Source of the DNA: Actinomycetota bacterium
GTDB lineage: Bacteria > Actinomycetota > Acidimicrobiia > Acidimicrobiales > JAJPHD01
Assembly: GCA_021325455.1 (NCBI GenBank)
Contig: JAJPHD010000014.1
Span: forward strand, 1 to 64,000
Reading direction: 5' to 3'
Length of the DNA: 64,000 bases
A program made the position numbers and the translations under genes. The notes under the pieces are model-generated. The model was not told the origin of the DNA. It was given only the letters and a program-made list of their open reading frames with translations, and did no database searches. Shown here one piece after another: positions 48,941 to 58,832 of this stretch. Positions within the stretch are counted from its first letter, which is position 1; each line of letters starts with the position of its first letter.

Positions 48941-50170
48941 ATGAAGGTCCGATCCGGCCACGTCCTGGGCACGGCCGCCGGCGTCTCCGCCGCGGCCTGG
49001 GCCCTGCTCCTCGCCGACCGGGGTGGCTGGTGGCGGGCCGGCCCCCGGCTCCCCCCTCCCCCTCCCGGCTGGCGGCAACCCAGGTCAGTGGTGGCAGTGG
49101 TACCTGCCCGCGACGAGGCGGCCAACCTGCCCATCAGCCTGCCGGCGCTGCTCGGGCAGGCGGGCCTCGGGGCAGTGGTGGTGGTGGACGACCAGAGCAC
49201 CGACCACACGGCCGAGGTCGCCAGGTTGGTCGCCGGTGACGACCCGCGGCTCAAGGTGGTGAGGGGAACGCCACCCCCGGCAGGCTGGACGGGCAAGCTG
49301 TGGGCCCTGCGCCAGGGGATCCGGGAGGCCGCGGAGATGGGGGCCGAGCTGGTGCTGCTCACCGATGCCGACGTGGTCCACGCCCCGGGCTCGGTCCGGG
49401 CCCTGGCCGCCCTCCTGGAGGAGGGGGACCTCGACCTGGTCTCGGTCATGGCCACCCTGCCCACCACCAGCCGGTGGGAGCGCTGGCTGCTGCCGGCCTT
49501 CGTGTACTTCTTTGCCCAGCTCTACCCCTTCTTCCTGGCTGCGGACCCCCGCTCCCGGGTGGCGGCCGCCGCCGGCGGCTGCATCCTGGTCCGCCCGGGA
49601 TCGATAGCCCGGGCCGGGGGCCTCGAGGCCATCCGGGAGGCGGTGATCGACGACGTCGCCCTGGCTGGCATCGTGAAGGCCAACGGGGGCCGCCTGTGGC
49701 TCGGCCTCGGCCAGCAGGTACGGGCCCTCTCACGGGGCGGGGGCCTCCGGCCCATCTGGCAGACGGTGGCCCGCAGCGCCTCCACCCAGCTGCGTCACTC
49801 GCCCGCCCTGGTGGCGGGGACAGTGGCGGGCATGGCGCTGCTGTACCTCGTCCCGCCGGCCGCCCTGGTCGCCCCACCCCGCTCGGCCCGCCAGGTGGCG
49901 GCGGGGGCGACGGCCACCTTCCTGATGGCGGTCAGCTACCTGCCCACCCTGGGCTTCTACGGCCTGCCCCGCCGTCAGGCCCTGGGCCTGCCGGCCGTGG
50001 CGCTCGTCTACGTGGCCATGACGCTCGACTCGGCCTGCCGCCACTGGCTCGGAGGCGGAGGCTCCTGGAAGGGAAGGCCGGTAGGCACCAGGGCCGGGAC
50101 ACGCGGCTGGGGCAAGGCCCCCGCCTCGGCTGTGAAGGGCTCCCCTGCCGGCTCCGGGGGCGGGGCATAG
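48941..50170 (+). CDS. HpnB-like glycosyltransferase
   Basis: The 409-residue membrane-bound family 2 glycosyltransferase has VVAVVPARDEAANLPISLPA, VVVVDDQSTDHTAEVARLV, AGWTGKLWALRQGI and LLTDADVVHAPGSV, then several C-terminal helices and the end CRHWLGGGGSWKGR. This pattern, WTGKLWA in particular, is that of the hopanoid-associated HpnB. No other hopanoid gene is in the window. The tail after WKGR (about 30 residues) is extra and overlaps a possible small gene on the other strand. Confidence 0.82.
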   Translation: MKVRSGHVLGTAAGVSAAAWALLLADRGGWWRAGPRLPPPPPGWRQPRSVVAVVPARDEAANLPISLPALLGQAGLGAVVVVDDQSTDHTAEVARLVAGDDPRLKVVRGTPPPAGWTGKLWALRQGIREAAEMGAELVLLTDADVVHAPGSVRALAALLEEGDLDLVSVMATLPTTSRWERWLLPAFVYFFAQLYPFFLAADPRSRVAAAAGGCILVRPGSIARAGGLEAIREAVIDDVALAGIVKANGGRLWLGLGQQVRALSRGGGLRPIWQTVARSASTQLRHSPALVAGTVAGMALLYLVPPAALVAPPRSARQVAAGATATFLMAVSYLPTLGFYGLPRRQALGLPAVALVYVAMTLDSACRHWLGGGGSWKGRPVGTRAGTRGWGKAPASAVKGSPAGSGGGA

Positions 50171-50262
50171 AGCTGGAGCTCTATGCGGCAGAGGAGCGCG
50201 AGCAAAGCCGTGATCCCGGCCAGAACGGCCACGACCAGCGTTACCGACCACCATCCGTGCAC
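50008..50262 (-). CDS. possible small membrane protein antisense to the glycosyltransferase tail
   Basis: A GTG-initiated 84-codon reading frame encodes one clean membrane helix (WWSVTLVVAVLAGITALLAL) followed by a Pro/Glu-rich soluble tail (YAPPPEPAGEPFTAEAG). The helix lies in the 192-base gap upstream of the MetE-like gene, while the tail is read against the glycosyltransferase 3' end. No ribosome site is obvious. It could be chance in GC-rich DNA. Confidence 0.3.
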   Translation of the reverse strand: MHGWWSVTLVVAVLAGITALLALLCRIELQLYAPPPEPAGEPFTAEAGALPQPRVPALVPTGLPFQEPPPPSQWRQAESSVMAT

Positions 50263-50362
50263 GACACCTATGGTGGTCGCTCCAGGACGCGCTTGCCAGG
50301 ACTGACGCGTTGCGGTTAGGTAACAGTTTGTTGGCGATGCCGTGCAAGGGAGAGGGGTAGTC

Positions 50363-51517
50363 ATGAAGCGGAGCACGGAGCGCATCCTCACCACCCACAC
50401 CGGGAGCCTGCCGCGCCCCCCCGGGCTGATGGAGGCCATGGCGGCTCGGGCCCGGGGCGGGATCGACAAGACGGCCTGGGCCGACGCGGTGCGGGAAGCG
50501 GTCGGTGCCACGGCCCGGCGCCAGGTGGAGGCCGGCGTGGACGTCATCAACGACGGGGAGATGGGCAAGGAGAGCTACGCCACCTATGTGCGCGAGCGCC
50601 TCACCGGCTTCGAGGGCGAGGGTGAGCAGTCCGCCCAGACCCCCGACATGGACGACTTCCCCGGTTACCAGGAGATGATGTTCGCCAGCATGGGGATGAA
50701 GGAGGGGCTGCAGGCCGCCATGGCTCCTCCCGCCTGCGTGGGCGACGTGAAGGTGAAGGACCGCGACCAAGTCCGGACCGACATCGAGAACCTGCGGGCC
50801 GCCAGCTCCCAGCTGGCCTATGAGGAGCTGTTCATGTCGGCCGCCTCGCCGGGCGTCATAGCCCTCTTCTTTGCCAACCACCACTACCCGACCCGGGAGG
50901 CGTATGTGGGCGCCATCGCCGACGCCATGAGGGATGAGTACGAGGCCATTGCCGGGGCCGGCCTGCTCCTGCAGCTCGACTGCCCGGACCTGGCGATGGG
51001 CCGCCACATCCAGTTCGCCTCCGCCGACCTGGAAGAGTTCCGCCGCCAGGCTCGCCTCAACGTGGAGGCCCTCAATGCGTCCACTGCCGGGATCGACCCC
51101 GACCAGATGCGGATGCACCTGTGCTGGGGCAACTACGAGGGCCCGCACCACCGGGACGTGCCGCTGGCGGACATCATCGACATCGTCCTCGAGGCGAGGC
51201 CGAACGCCATCCTGCTGGAGGCGTGCAACCCCCGTCACGCTCACGAGTGGGCGGTGTTCGAGGAGGTGAGGCTGCCCGAGGGCAAGGTGCTCGTCCCCGG
51301 GGTGATCGACTCCACGAACAACTACATCGAGCACCCCCAGCTGGTGGCCCAGCGCCTGTCCCGCTACACGGAGCTGGTGGGCCAGGAGAACGTGATGGCG
51401 GGCACGGACTGCGGCTTCGGCACCTTCGCAGGCATGGGGGCGGTCCATCCCGGGATCGTGTGGGCCAAGCTGGAGGCCATGGCCGAGGGGGCCAGACTGG
51501 CCAGCCGGGCTGCCTAA
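50363..51517 (+). CDS. MetE C-terminal-domain-like protein
   Basis: The 384-residue protein matches the cobalamin-independent methionine synthase C-terminal barrel. It starts RILTTHTGSLPRP and has VDVINDGEMGKESY, LLLQLDCPDLAMGRH, the zinc-ligand-like HLCWGNYEGPHHRD, ILLEACNPRHAHEW, LVPGVIDSTNNYIEHP and GTDCGFGTFAG. Members without the N-terminal half are widespread; they may use other methyl donors or other thiols, so methionine synthesis is not certain. The ATG at 50363 has GGGAGAGGGG upstream. Two hairpins follow the stop. Confidence 0.85.
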   Translation: MKRSTERILTTHTGSLPRPPGLMEAMAARARGGIDKTAWADAVREAVGATARRQVEAGVDVINDGEMGKESYATYVRERLTGFEGEGEQSAQTPDMDDFPGYQEMMFASMGMKEGLQAAMAPPACVGDVKVKDRDQVRTDIENLRAASSQLAYEELFMSAASPGVIALFFANHHYPTREAYVGAIADAMRDEYEAIAGAGLLLQLDCPDLAMGRHIQFASADLEEFRRQARLNVEALNASTAGIDPDQMRMHLCWGNYEGPHHRDVPLADIIDIVLEARPNAILLEACNPRHAHEWAVFEEVRLPEGKVLVPGVIDSTNNYIEHPQLVAQRLSRYTELVGQENVMAGTDCGFGTFAGMGAVHPGIVWAKLEAMAEGARLASRAA

Positions 51518-51544
51518 AGGCTGCCTGTCCCGCTCCCGGAGGAC

Positions 51545-51572
51545 GCCCACGGCGCCATCAGGCGGCGTGGGC
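51545..51572 (+). terminator. terminator hairpin after the MetE-like gene
   Basis: Stem gcccacg/cgtgggc, one G-G mismatch, then a 4-bp inner stem and an ATCA loop, 28 bases past the stop. No T-run. Confidence 0.5.
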
Positions 51573-51607
51573 GGAGGCTCTCGGGCCATCGCTGGGCCCC
51601 GAGGCGA

Positions 51608-51631
51608 GGGTCGGCCCCTGCGGGCCGGCCC
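51608..51631 (+). terminator. second hairpin after the MetE-like gene
   Basis: A 10-bp stem (gggtcggccc with gggccggccc, one G-U pair in RNA) closes a CTGC tetraloop. Together with the preceding hairpin it isolates the next promoter. Confidence 0.5.
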
Positions 51632-51684
51632 AGGGTGACTGCTGAGGGTGGGGCACCCTCTTCGCCCCGCACCACGAGCCGCCG

Positions 51685-51690
51685 TAGGCT
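51685..51690 (+). promoter_or_regulatory. probable leaderless -10 box for the PLP gene
   Basis: TAGGCT ends six bases before the GTG at 51697 with only tggggc between. Confidence 0.5.
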
Positions 51691-51696
51691 TGGGGC

Positions 51697-53193
<1,497 letters not shown>

Positions 53194-53220
53194 CCGGGGT
53201 GGACCGGTGCGGCGGGCCGG

Positions 53221-54609
53221 CTACCGGGGGGTGAGGGGCTGTCGGGCCACGTAGCGGCCCCAGCCGGGCTCACCAACGAAGCGCCCCTCCCTGGCCACCA
53301 CCCTTCCCCGGCAGAGGACCAGCTCCGGCCAACCGGTGGCGACCATTCCCTCGTAGGGGGAGTGATCGGTGGCCATGTCCAGGTCTCCCGCGCCGAGGGA
53401 CTGGCGCCGGGCCGGGTCCCAGACCACCACATCAGCGTCGGACCCGGGGGAGAGGGAGCCCTTGGCGGGCCACAGCCCGAAGGTCCGGGCCGGTGCCTCG
53501 CAGCACAGCCGCACCCAGTCGGCCCTCGTGATGCGGCCCGCCCGGACCCCCTCCCACACCAGGGCCATGCGGGTCTGCAGGCCGGGGAGGCCTCCCGGGA
53601 CCTCGGTGAAGTCGGCAGCCCCCCCCGGCCTCCCCGCCACGCCGGCCCGGCGGTCCTCTCGCCAGAAGGGGCAGTGGTCGGTGGCCACGGTGTGGACCCA
53701 TCCCCGGGCCAGGCCCTCCCACAGCTCCTCGCCATGCCAGGGATCACGCAAAGGCGGGGTGCACACGAAGTCCGGGGCATCCGGGCCCTCGAGCCGGCCC
53801 GTGTCCAGGTAGAGGTACTGGGGGCAGGTCTCCACCTGGACGTCCACCCCCCGCTCCTGGGCGGTCCGCACCGCGGCGAGGGCGGGAGCGGAGGACAGGT
53901 GCACAATGTAGATGGCGGCCCCGGTCACCTCGGCCAGGGCCGCAGCCCGGGAGACGGCCTCACCTTCCAGCACCGCGGGGCGGGTGCGGGCGTGCTCGAT
54001 GATGGCCGTGCGCCCTTCGGCCAGAGCCTGGCGGCGCAGGGCCTCTATGGCGCCCCCGTTCTCGCAGTGCAGGGTCACGAGGGCCCCGTGCCTGCGCCCG
54101 GCGGTCATGAGGGAGACGATCGTCTCGTCGTCGACCATGAGGCGATCCGGGTAGGCCATGTAGAGCTTGAAAGAGGTCACCCCGGCCTCTACCCCCTTGG
54201 CCACCACCTCCTCGGGGACGGCCTCGGTGAAGGTGAGGTGGAGGGCCCAGTCCACCGCCGAGGGCTCGGCCCACCGTCGCCAGGTGGCCAGGGCGGCCAG
54301 GGGGTCCTCGCCCCGTCGGGGCGTCACGTAGTCGATGATGGCCGTGGTGCCGCCCACGGCCGCGGCCCGGGTGCCCGAGGTGAAGTCGTCGGAGACCCGG
54401 ACCGCCCCCACCGGCAGGTGGAGGTGGGTGTGGGCGTCGATGCCTCCCGGCACCACCAGCTTCCCGGTGGCGTCGTGGACCTCGTCGCCGGGTCGGGGCT
54501 GGAGGCTGCCGGGGGGCCCCGTGGCAGCGATGCGCCCATCGGGCCCGGTGAGCAGGTCACCTTCCCGCTCACCGTCGGCGTCGACGAGGACCCCGCCCCT
54601 CACCAGCAC
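53221..54609 (-). CDS. dihydropyrimidinase / hydantoinase-like amidohydrolase
   Basis: The cyclic amidohydrolase of about 462 residues has the metal site GGIDAHTHLHLP, the carbamylated-lysine segment SFKLYMAYPDRLM, TLHCENGGAIEAL, IVHLSSAPALAAV and TVATDHCPFW. The length fits dihydropyrimidinase. Substrates could be dihydropyrimidines, hydantoins or a purine-derived ureide. The GTG at 54609 (LVRGGVLVDADGE) matches family N-termini; GTG at 54621 is another choice. It follows the deaminase gene by about 22 bases and is surely co-transcribed with it. Confidence 0.87.
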   Translation of the reverse strand: MLVRGGVLVDADGEREGDLLTGPDGRIAATGPPGSLQPRPGDEVHDATGKLVVPGGIDAHTHLHLPVGAVRVSDDFTSGTRAAAVGGTTAIIDYVTPRRGEDPLAALATWRRWAEPSAVDWALHLTFTEAVPEEVVAKGVEAGVTSFKLYMAYPDRLMVDDETIVSLMTAGRRHGALVTLHCENGGAIEALRRQALAEGRTAIIEHARTRPAVLEGEAVSRAAALAEVTGAAIYIVHLSSAPALAAVRTAQERGVDVQVETCPQYLYLDTGRLEGPDAPDFVCTPPLRDPWHGEELWEGLARGWVHTVATDHCPFWREDRRAGVAGRPGGAADFTEVPGGLPGLQTRMALVWEGVRAGRITRADWVRLCCEAPARTFGLWPAKGSLSPGSDADVVVWDPARRQSLGAGDLDMATDHSPYEGMVATGWPELVLCRGRVVAREGRFVGEPGWGRYVARQPLTPR

Positions 54610-54631
54610 CGGGTGGCCCACCTCCCCGCCG

Positions 54632-55927
54632 TCATGGCCAGAGCCGGCGCGCCCGGCGGGCGAGGTCGGCCCGGGCCGCCCGCAGGTCCACACCCACCAC
54701 CTGGCCCTCCTCGACGACCAGCCTCCCCCCCACCATGACATGGCGGGCCCGGCGGTCGGGGCCGAGGACCAGCCCGGCCAGGGGCTCAGGCACATCGGCC
54801 AGGTCCTCTGCCGGCCAGACCACCAGGTCGGCGGGGGAGCCGGCCCGGAGGTGGCCCAGCTCGGGCCGCCCGAGGCACGCCGCCCCCCCCTCGGTCCCCA
54901 GGCTCAGGGCCTGCTGCGGGCTCAGGGCCCCGGCCCGCCCGGCCCGCAGGCGGGCCAGGTACAGGGCCTGGCGGACCTCGGGGAGAAGGGTCCCGGCCTC
55001 GTTGGAGGCGGGGCCGTCCACGCCGAGGCCCACCGCCGCTCCCGACCCCATGAGGTCGGTGACGGGGCAGATGCCCGAGCCCAGGCGGCCATTGGAGCTG
55101 GGGCAGTGGGCGACGCCGGCGCGAGCTGCTCCGACCCGCCTCACCTCGGCCTCGTTCAGGTGTATGCCGTGGGCGAACCAGACGTCGGGCCCCAGCCAAC
55201 CCAGGTCCTCCACCACGTCGAGGGGGCGCCTGCCGTAGCGGGCCACGCAGTCCCGCTCCTCATCCAGGGTCTCGGCCAGGTGGGTGTGGAGGCGCAGGCC
55301 GAGGCGGCGGGCCAGGGCCGCCGACTCCCTCATGAGCTCAGGCGTCACCGAGAAGGGGCTGCACGGGGCCACCACGACGAAGACGCCATCACCGTCGTGC
55401 AGCCGGGCCGCTACCGCCTCGGTGGAGGCCAGGATGGCTCCGGTCTCCTCCACGATGCTGTCGGGCGGGAGCCCGCCGCGGCTCTCACCGAGGTCCATGG
55501 AGCCCCGCGAGAGGTGGAGCCGGATGCCCACCCGCCTTGCCGCTCCGGCGATGGCGTCGAAGACGCTGTCGTCCCCCCGGGGCACGACGTAATGGTGGTC
55601 GGCGGCGGTGGTGGAGCCGGACAGGGCTAGCTCGGCCAGGGCCACCACCGCCGCTGCCTCCACGTCCTCGGGCTCCAGGCGGGCCCACACCGGGTACAGC
55701 TCGGTCAGCCAGCCGAACAGATCGCACCCCGTGGCCCGGCCCCGGGTCAGGCGTTGGTACAGATGGTGGTGGGTGTTGACCAGGCCGGGCGTGACGATGG
55801 CGCCGTCACAGGGAACCACCTCGTCGCCGGGCCGGTGCGCTACGGTACCGACCTCGGTGACCCTGCCGGCCTCGACGGCCACCTCCCCGGGGAAGCGAGC
55901 CCCTTTGAGAACCTTCCGCGCCGGCAT
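54632..55927 (-). CDS. 8-oxoguanine deaminase-like aminohydrolase
   Basis: The 431-residue enzyme of the Atz/Trz (SsnA-related) group has TPGLVNTHHHLYQRLTRGRA, the specific RGSMDLGESRGGLPPDSIVE that I associate with 8-oxoguanine deaminases, THLAETLDEERDC, DVWFAHGIHLNEAEV and LGVDGPASNEAGTLLPEVRQ. It would convert 8-oxoguanine to urate. Other SsnA-like substrates cannot be excluded. The ATG at 55927 lacks a ribosome site but has a promoter (TTGACA, 16 bases, GATACT) ending seven bases upstream, so it is probably leaderless. A shared operator overlaps the -35. Confidence 0.82.
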   Translation of the reverse strand: MPARKVLKGARFPGEVAVEAGRVTEVGTVAHRPGDEVVPCDGAIVTPGLVNTHHHLYQRLTRGRATGCDLFGWLTELYPVWARLEPEDVEAAAVVALAELALSGSTTAADHHYVVPRGDDSVFDAIAGAARRVGIRLHLSRGSMDLGESRGGLPPDSIVEETGAILASTEAVAARLHDGDGVFVVVAPCSPFSVTPELMRESAALARRLGLRLHTHLAETLDEERDCVARYGRRPLDVVEDLGWLGPDVWFAHGIHLNEAEVRRVGAARAGVAHCPSSNGRLGSGICPVTDLMGSGAAVGLGVDGPASNEAGTLLPEVRQALYLARLRAGRAGALSPQQALSLGTEGGAACLGRPELGHLRAGSPADLVVWPAEDLADVPEPLAGLVLGPDRRARHVMVGGRLVVEEGQVVGVDLRAARADLARRARRLWP

Positions 55928-55933
55928 GGCACG

Positions 55934-55962
55934 TAGTATCGTTCCGCTCAACAAAATGTCAA
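55934..55962. promoter_or_regulatory. divergent promoter region of deaminase and permease genes
   Basis: On the minus strand TTGACA (55957-55962) and GATACT (55935-55940) are spaced 16 bases and serve the deaminase operon. On the plus strand TAGTAT (55934-55939) is a candidate -10 for the permease. The two -10 boxes overlap, so a factor here can affect both. Confidence 0.6.
55948..55962. promoter_or_regulatory. operator TCAACA-N3-TGTCAA, copy 1
   Basis: tcaaca-aaa-tgtcaa lies in the divergent region, covering the deaminase -35 and the start of the permease leader. An identical element occurs at 58724-58738 before the diaminopropionate-lyase gene. Confidence 0.65.
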
Positions 55963-55983
55963 CCCGAACAGGGGGAGGCAGGC

Positions 55984-57474
55984 ATGAGCAGTGACGTGGG
56001 GGGCAGCCCGGGCCTCAGCCCGGCTGTCGCCATCCCCGGGGAGGCGGCGGTGACGTCCCCGGAGGAGTACGAGGCGTTCCGGCTCGAGCGGCGGGGGATC
56101 GAGCACATCCCGGAGACCGAGCGTCCTATGCGCACCTCCGAGCTCTTCTGGCTGTGGGCCGGGGCCATATGGAACGTGGAGTTCCTCGTGTACGGGGCGC
56201 TCATCATCTCCTTCGGCCTGTCGTTCCTCCAGGCCGTGGCGGCCATACTGATCGGCAACGTCTTCTACTTCCTGCTGGGGCTGGCTAGCCTGCAGGGGCC
56301 CGAGACGGGGACCACCACCTTCGGGGTCAGCCGGGCGCCGTTCGGGCGCAACGGCAACCGCCTGCCCTCGTTCTTCAACTGGGTCACCCAGGTGGGCTTC
56401 GAGATAGAGGGCCTGGTGATAGTGGTCCTCGTCATCGAGACCATGCTGAGCCGGGGGGGGATCACCAGCGGGGCCGGGATCAAGGCTGGCCTGGTTGTGT
56501 TCGCTGCCCTGGTCCAGTTCATCATGCCGTTCCTCGGCCACGCCACCATCACCAAGGTCCTGCGCTACCTCTCGTTCGCCTTCATCGTGATCTTCGCCAT
56601 CATGGCTGCCCTGGTGCTCCCCAAGGTGCACCTGGGCACCTACCACAAGGTCGCCTCCTGGGAGGTCTGGACCACAGCCCTCGTGCTGATCGTCTCGGCC
56701 GGGGGCCTGGGCTGGACCGAGAACGGCAACGACTACTCGCGCTACCTGCCCCGCACCACCCCCAAGCAGCGCACCTTCCTGGCCGCCACCTTGGGCGGTG
56801 CCATCCCCTCCATCCTCCTCGAGCTCCTGGGGGCCGCCGCCTTTATCGTCAGCCCCAAGGTGACGGCTGTCGCCGGGGTGCCGTCGTCCTTCGCCAGCTG
56901 GTTCTTCCGGCCCTTCCTGGTCTTCGCCGTCATCCAGCTCTTCTCGATAAACACCCTGGATCTGTACTCCTCGGGGGTCACGCTCCAGGCCCTGGGGGTC
57001 CCGGTGCGCCGGTGGGGGGCCGTGGTCATCGACACCGTGGTGGCGGGCTGCGTGACCGCCCTCGTGGTGTTCCAGGGCAACTTCTTCAACTACCTCTCGG
57101 GGTTCCTCAGCTACATCGTGGTGTGGTTGGCGCCCTGGTTCGCCATCCTGGTGGTGGACTATGCCCTCCGGCGGGGCCGCTACGACGCGGCCTCGCTGTT
57201 CAGTGAGCGGACCGGCGTCTACTGGCGGAACGGCGGGTTCAACTGGAGGGCGATCACCGCCTTGTTGGTGGGAATGGTGGCCGCCGTCCTGTGGGTGGAC
57301 GCCGCCTTCTACTACCCCTCCATGGTGGGCCCCATCTCGTCCGCCACGGGCGGGGCAGACCTCAGCTGGGTCATCGGGATGATCGTCGGCGGCCTCGTCT
57401 ACCTGGCTCTGTCGGTCCGCAGCGTGCCGGCCGAGGTGGCCATGAGCCCAGGGCCGACGGGGTCCTCGTCCTAG
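55984..57474 (+). CDS. NCS1-family nucleobase permease
   Basis: The 496-residue protein has about 12 membrane segments and the NCS1 signature regions: FWLWAGAIWNVEFLVYGALI, GPETGTTTFGVSRAPFGRNG, FNWVTQVGFEIEGLVIVVLV and GLGWTENGNDYSRYLPRTTP. NCS1 carriers import cytosine, purines, hydantoins or allantoin with cations. Placement between 8-oxoguanine-deaminase-like and diaminopropionate-lyase-like genes suggests a purine or related heterocycle. GGGGGAGG precedes the ATG. An intrinsic terminator follows. Confidence 0.9.
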   Translation: MSSDVGGSPGLSPAVAIPGEAAVTSPEEYEAFRLERRGIEHIPETERPMRTSELFWLWAGAIWNVEFLVYGALIISFGLSFLQAVAAILIGNVFYFLLGLASLQGPETGTTTFGVSRAPFGRNGNRLPSFFNWVTQVGFEIEGLVIVVLVIETMLSRGGITSGAGIKAGLVVFAALVQFIMPFLGHATITKVLRYLSFAFIVIFAIMAALVLPKVHLGTYHKVASWEVWTTALVLIVSAGGLGWTENGNDYSRYLPRTTPKQRTFLAATLGGAIPSILLELLGAAAFIVSPKVTAVAGVPSSFASWFFRPFLVFAVIQLFSINTLDLYSSGVTLQALGVPVRRWGAVVIDTVVAGCVTALVVFQGNFFNYLSGFLSYIVVWLAPWFAILVVDYALRRGRYDAASLFSERTGVYWRNGGFNWRAITALLVGMVAAVLWVDAAFYYPSMVGPISSATGGADLSWVIGMIVGGLVYLALSVRSVPAEVAMSPGPTGSSS

Positions 57475-57503
57475 CGGAGGGCCTCCGGCGCCGGCCCGGG
57501 ACC

Positions 57504-57536
57504 GGCCATGGCGGGCAGGCCGGGCCGTGGCCTTTT
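57504..57536 (+). terminator. intrinsic terminator of the permease gene
   Basis: GGCCATGG (57504-57511) pairs with CCGTGGCC (57525-57532) and is followed by TTTT, one of the few hairpins here with a T-run. The T-run overlaps the stop codon of the convergent gene. Confidence 0.6.
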
Positions 57537-58701
57537 AGGGCCGCACCTGGGTGGGGTCCTTGCCCACGATGGAGCGGTAGGAGGCCTCGTCGGTGGCTCC
57601 CTCGGTGCAGACGACCAGGGCCGAGGCCTCGGGCGTCAAGCCCAGCCGCTGGCGCCAGGTGGCGCTGTCGGGACCGGTGAGCACCTCCTCCAGCCCGGCC
57701 AGTGCCGAGGCGCCGGTCTCGCCGGCGACCATGCCGGCGCCCGCCAGCTCCCGCATGGCCTGGCGGGCCCGCTCGTCCTCCACCGCCACGAACAGGTCGA
57801 TGGCGGCCATGTCCGGCCAGGCCACGAGGGAGGGGGTGTCGCAGTTGAGGCCCACCATGATCGAGTTATGGGGGCCGGGCACCGATACGATGCGCCCCGC
57901 TCGCATGGAGGCCAGCACGCACGCCGCCGCCAGTGGCTCCACGCCCAGGAGGGCGGGGCGCCGATCGAGGTCGGCCCGGCGATAGTGGCGGGCGCAGGCG
58001 GCCGCCAGCGCCCCCACGCCTATGGGGACCACCACCAGATCGGGGCCGGGCTCCCCCAGGGCTTCCAGAGCCTCGTCGACCTCCCAGTAGATGGTGGAGT
58101 AACCCTCGATGACCCATCCCGGCACGGTCTCGTACCCGGGCCAGGAGGTGTCCGAGATCACCAGGCAACGCTCGCTCTGCTCCTTGGCCGACCGGGCCAC
58201 CGCCTCGTCGTAGGTGCCGTCCACCACAGTGCAGGTGGCCCCTTCCGACTCGATGGCGGCTATGCGGGCCGGCGAGGTGCCCGATGGCACGAAGATCCTG
58301 GCCTCCAGACCGAGCCAGCGGGCCATGTGGGCGACGGCCCGCCCGTGGTTGCCATCCGTGGCGGCGGCAAGGGCCAGGGGGGCATGGGGGGCCAGCTTGG
58401 TCGCCAGGTCCCCGATGTCGGCCCAGGGCTCCAGGCTCTCCCCGAGATGGCAGGAGAGGGCCCGGTACACGGCCCAGGAGGCCCCCAGCAGCTTGAAGGA
58501 GGGCAGCCCGAGGCGGGCCGACTCGTTCTTCACCCACAGCCGGCGCAGGCCGAGGCGCCGGGCCAGCCCGGGGGCATCCACCAGGGGGGTGGGCGAGTAG
58601 GCGGGGAGGCGGCGGTGGAACTCGAGGGGCTCGTGCGAGGGGGGCGCCAGCCGGCCGGCGGTGCGGGCGGCGCCGGGGTTGGGGAACAGGTCACGGGTCA
58701 C
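57535..58701 (-). CDS. diaminopropionate ammonia-lyase-like PLP enzyme
   Basis: The 388-residue fold-type II enzyme has Lys70 in LPSFKLLGASWAVY as the PLP lysine, ATDGNHGRAVAHMARWLG, FVPSGTSPARIAAIESEGA, SDTSWPGYETVPGWVIEGYS and GETGASALAGLEEVL. These match diaminopropionate ammonia-lyase (YgeX), which gives pyruvate and two ammonia. YgeX sits in the E. coli cluster with HyuA and SsnA, which supports linking this gene to the deaminase and hydantoinase genes. The GTG start at 58701 lies 23 bases from operator copy 2. Confidence 0.85.
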   Translation of the reverse strand: MTRDLFPNPGAARTAGRLAPPSHEPLEFHRRLPAYSPTPLVDAPGLARRLGLRRLWVKNESARLGLPSFKLLGASWAVYRALSCHLGESLEPWADIGDLATKLAPHAPLALAAATDGNHGRAVAHMARWLGLEARIFVPSGTSPARIAAIESEGATCTVVDGTYDEAVARSAKEQSERCLVISDTSWPGYETVPGWVIEGYSTIYWEVDEALEALGEPGPDLVVVPIGVGALAAACARHYRRADLDRRPALLGVEPLAAACVLASMRAGRIVSVPGPHNSIMVGLNCDTPSLVAWPDMAAIDLFVAVEDERARQAMRELAGAGMVAGETGASALAGLEEVLTGPDSATWRQRLGLTPEASALVVCTEGATDEASYRSIVGKDPTQVRP

Positions 58702-58723
58702 CGGATAAACAGTGGGCCCGGGA

Positions 58724-58738
58724 TCAACATTTTGTCAA
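58724..58738. promoter_or_regulatory. operator TCAACA-N3-TGTCAA, copy 2
   Basis: tcaaca-ttt-tgtcaa has the same half-sites, spacing and orientation as copy 1. The minus-strand TTGACA within it is a candidate -35. It lies just before the lyase gene and ties that gene to the same regulator. Confidence 0.65.
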
Positions 58739-58771
58739 CGCCGGCAGGGGAGCGGCGAGTGCTGGCGGGTC

Positions 58772-58832
58772 GTCCTCCCTCGGCCGGGGCCCGGTTGTCC
58801 TCCCTCGGCCGGGGCCCGGGCCGAGGGAGGAC
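58772..58832. repeat. 23-base direct repeat followed by an inverted copy
   Basis: A 23-base unit beginning gtcctccctcggcc occurs at 58772-58794 and 58797-58819. The second unit is followed by ggccgagggaggac (58819-58832), making a perfect 14-bp stem. A smaller cgcgc-ttcg-gcgcg hairpin lies at 58847-58860. All sit in the divergent gap 58739-58957, where a terminator is not expected. Confidence 0.7.
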
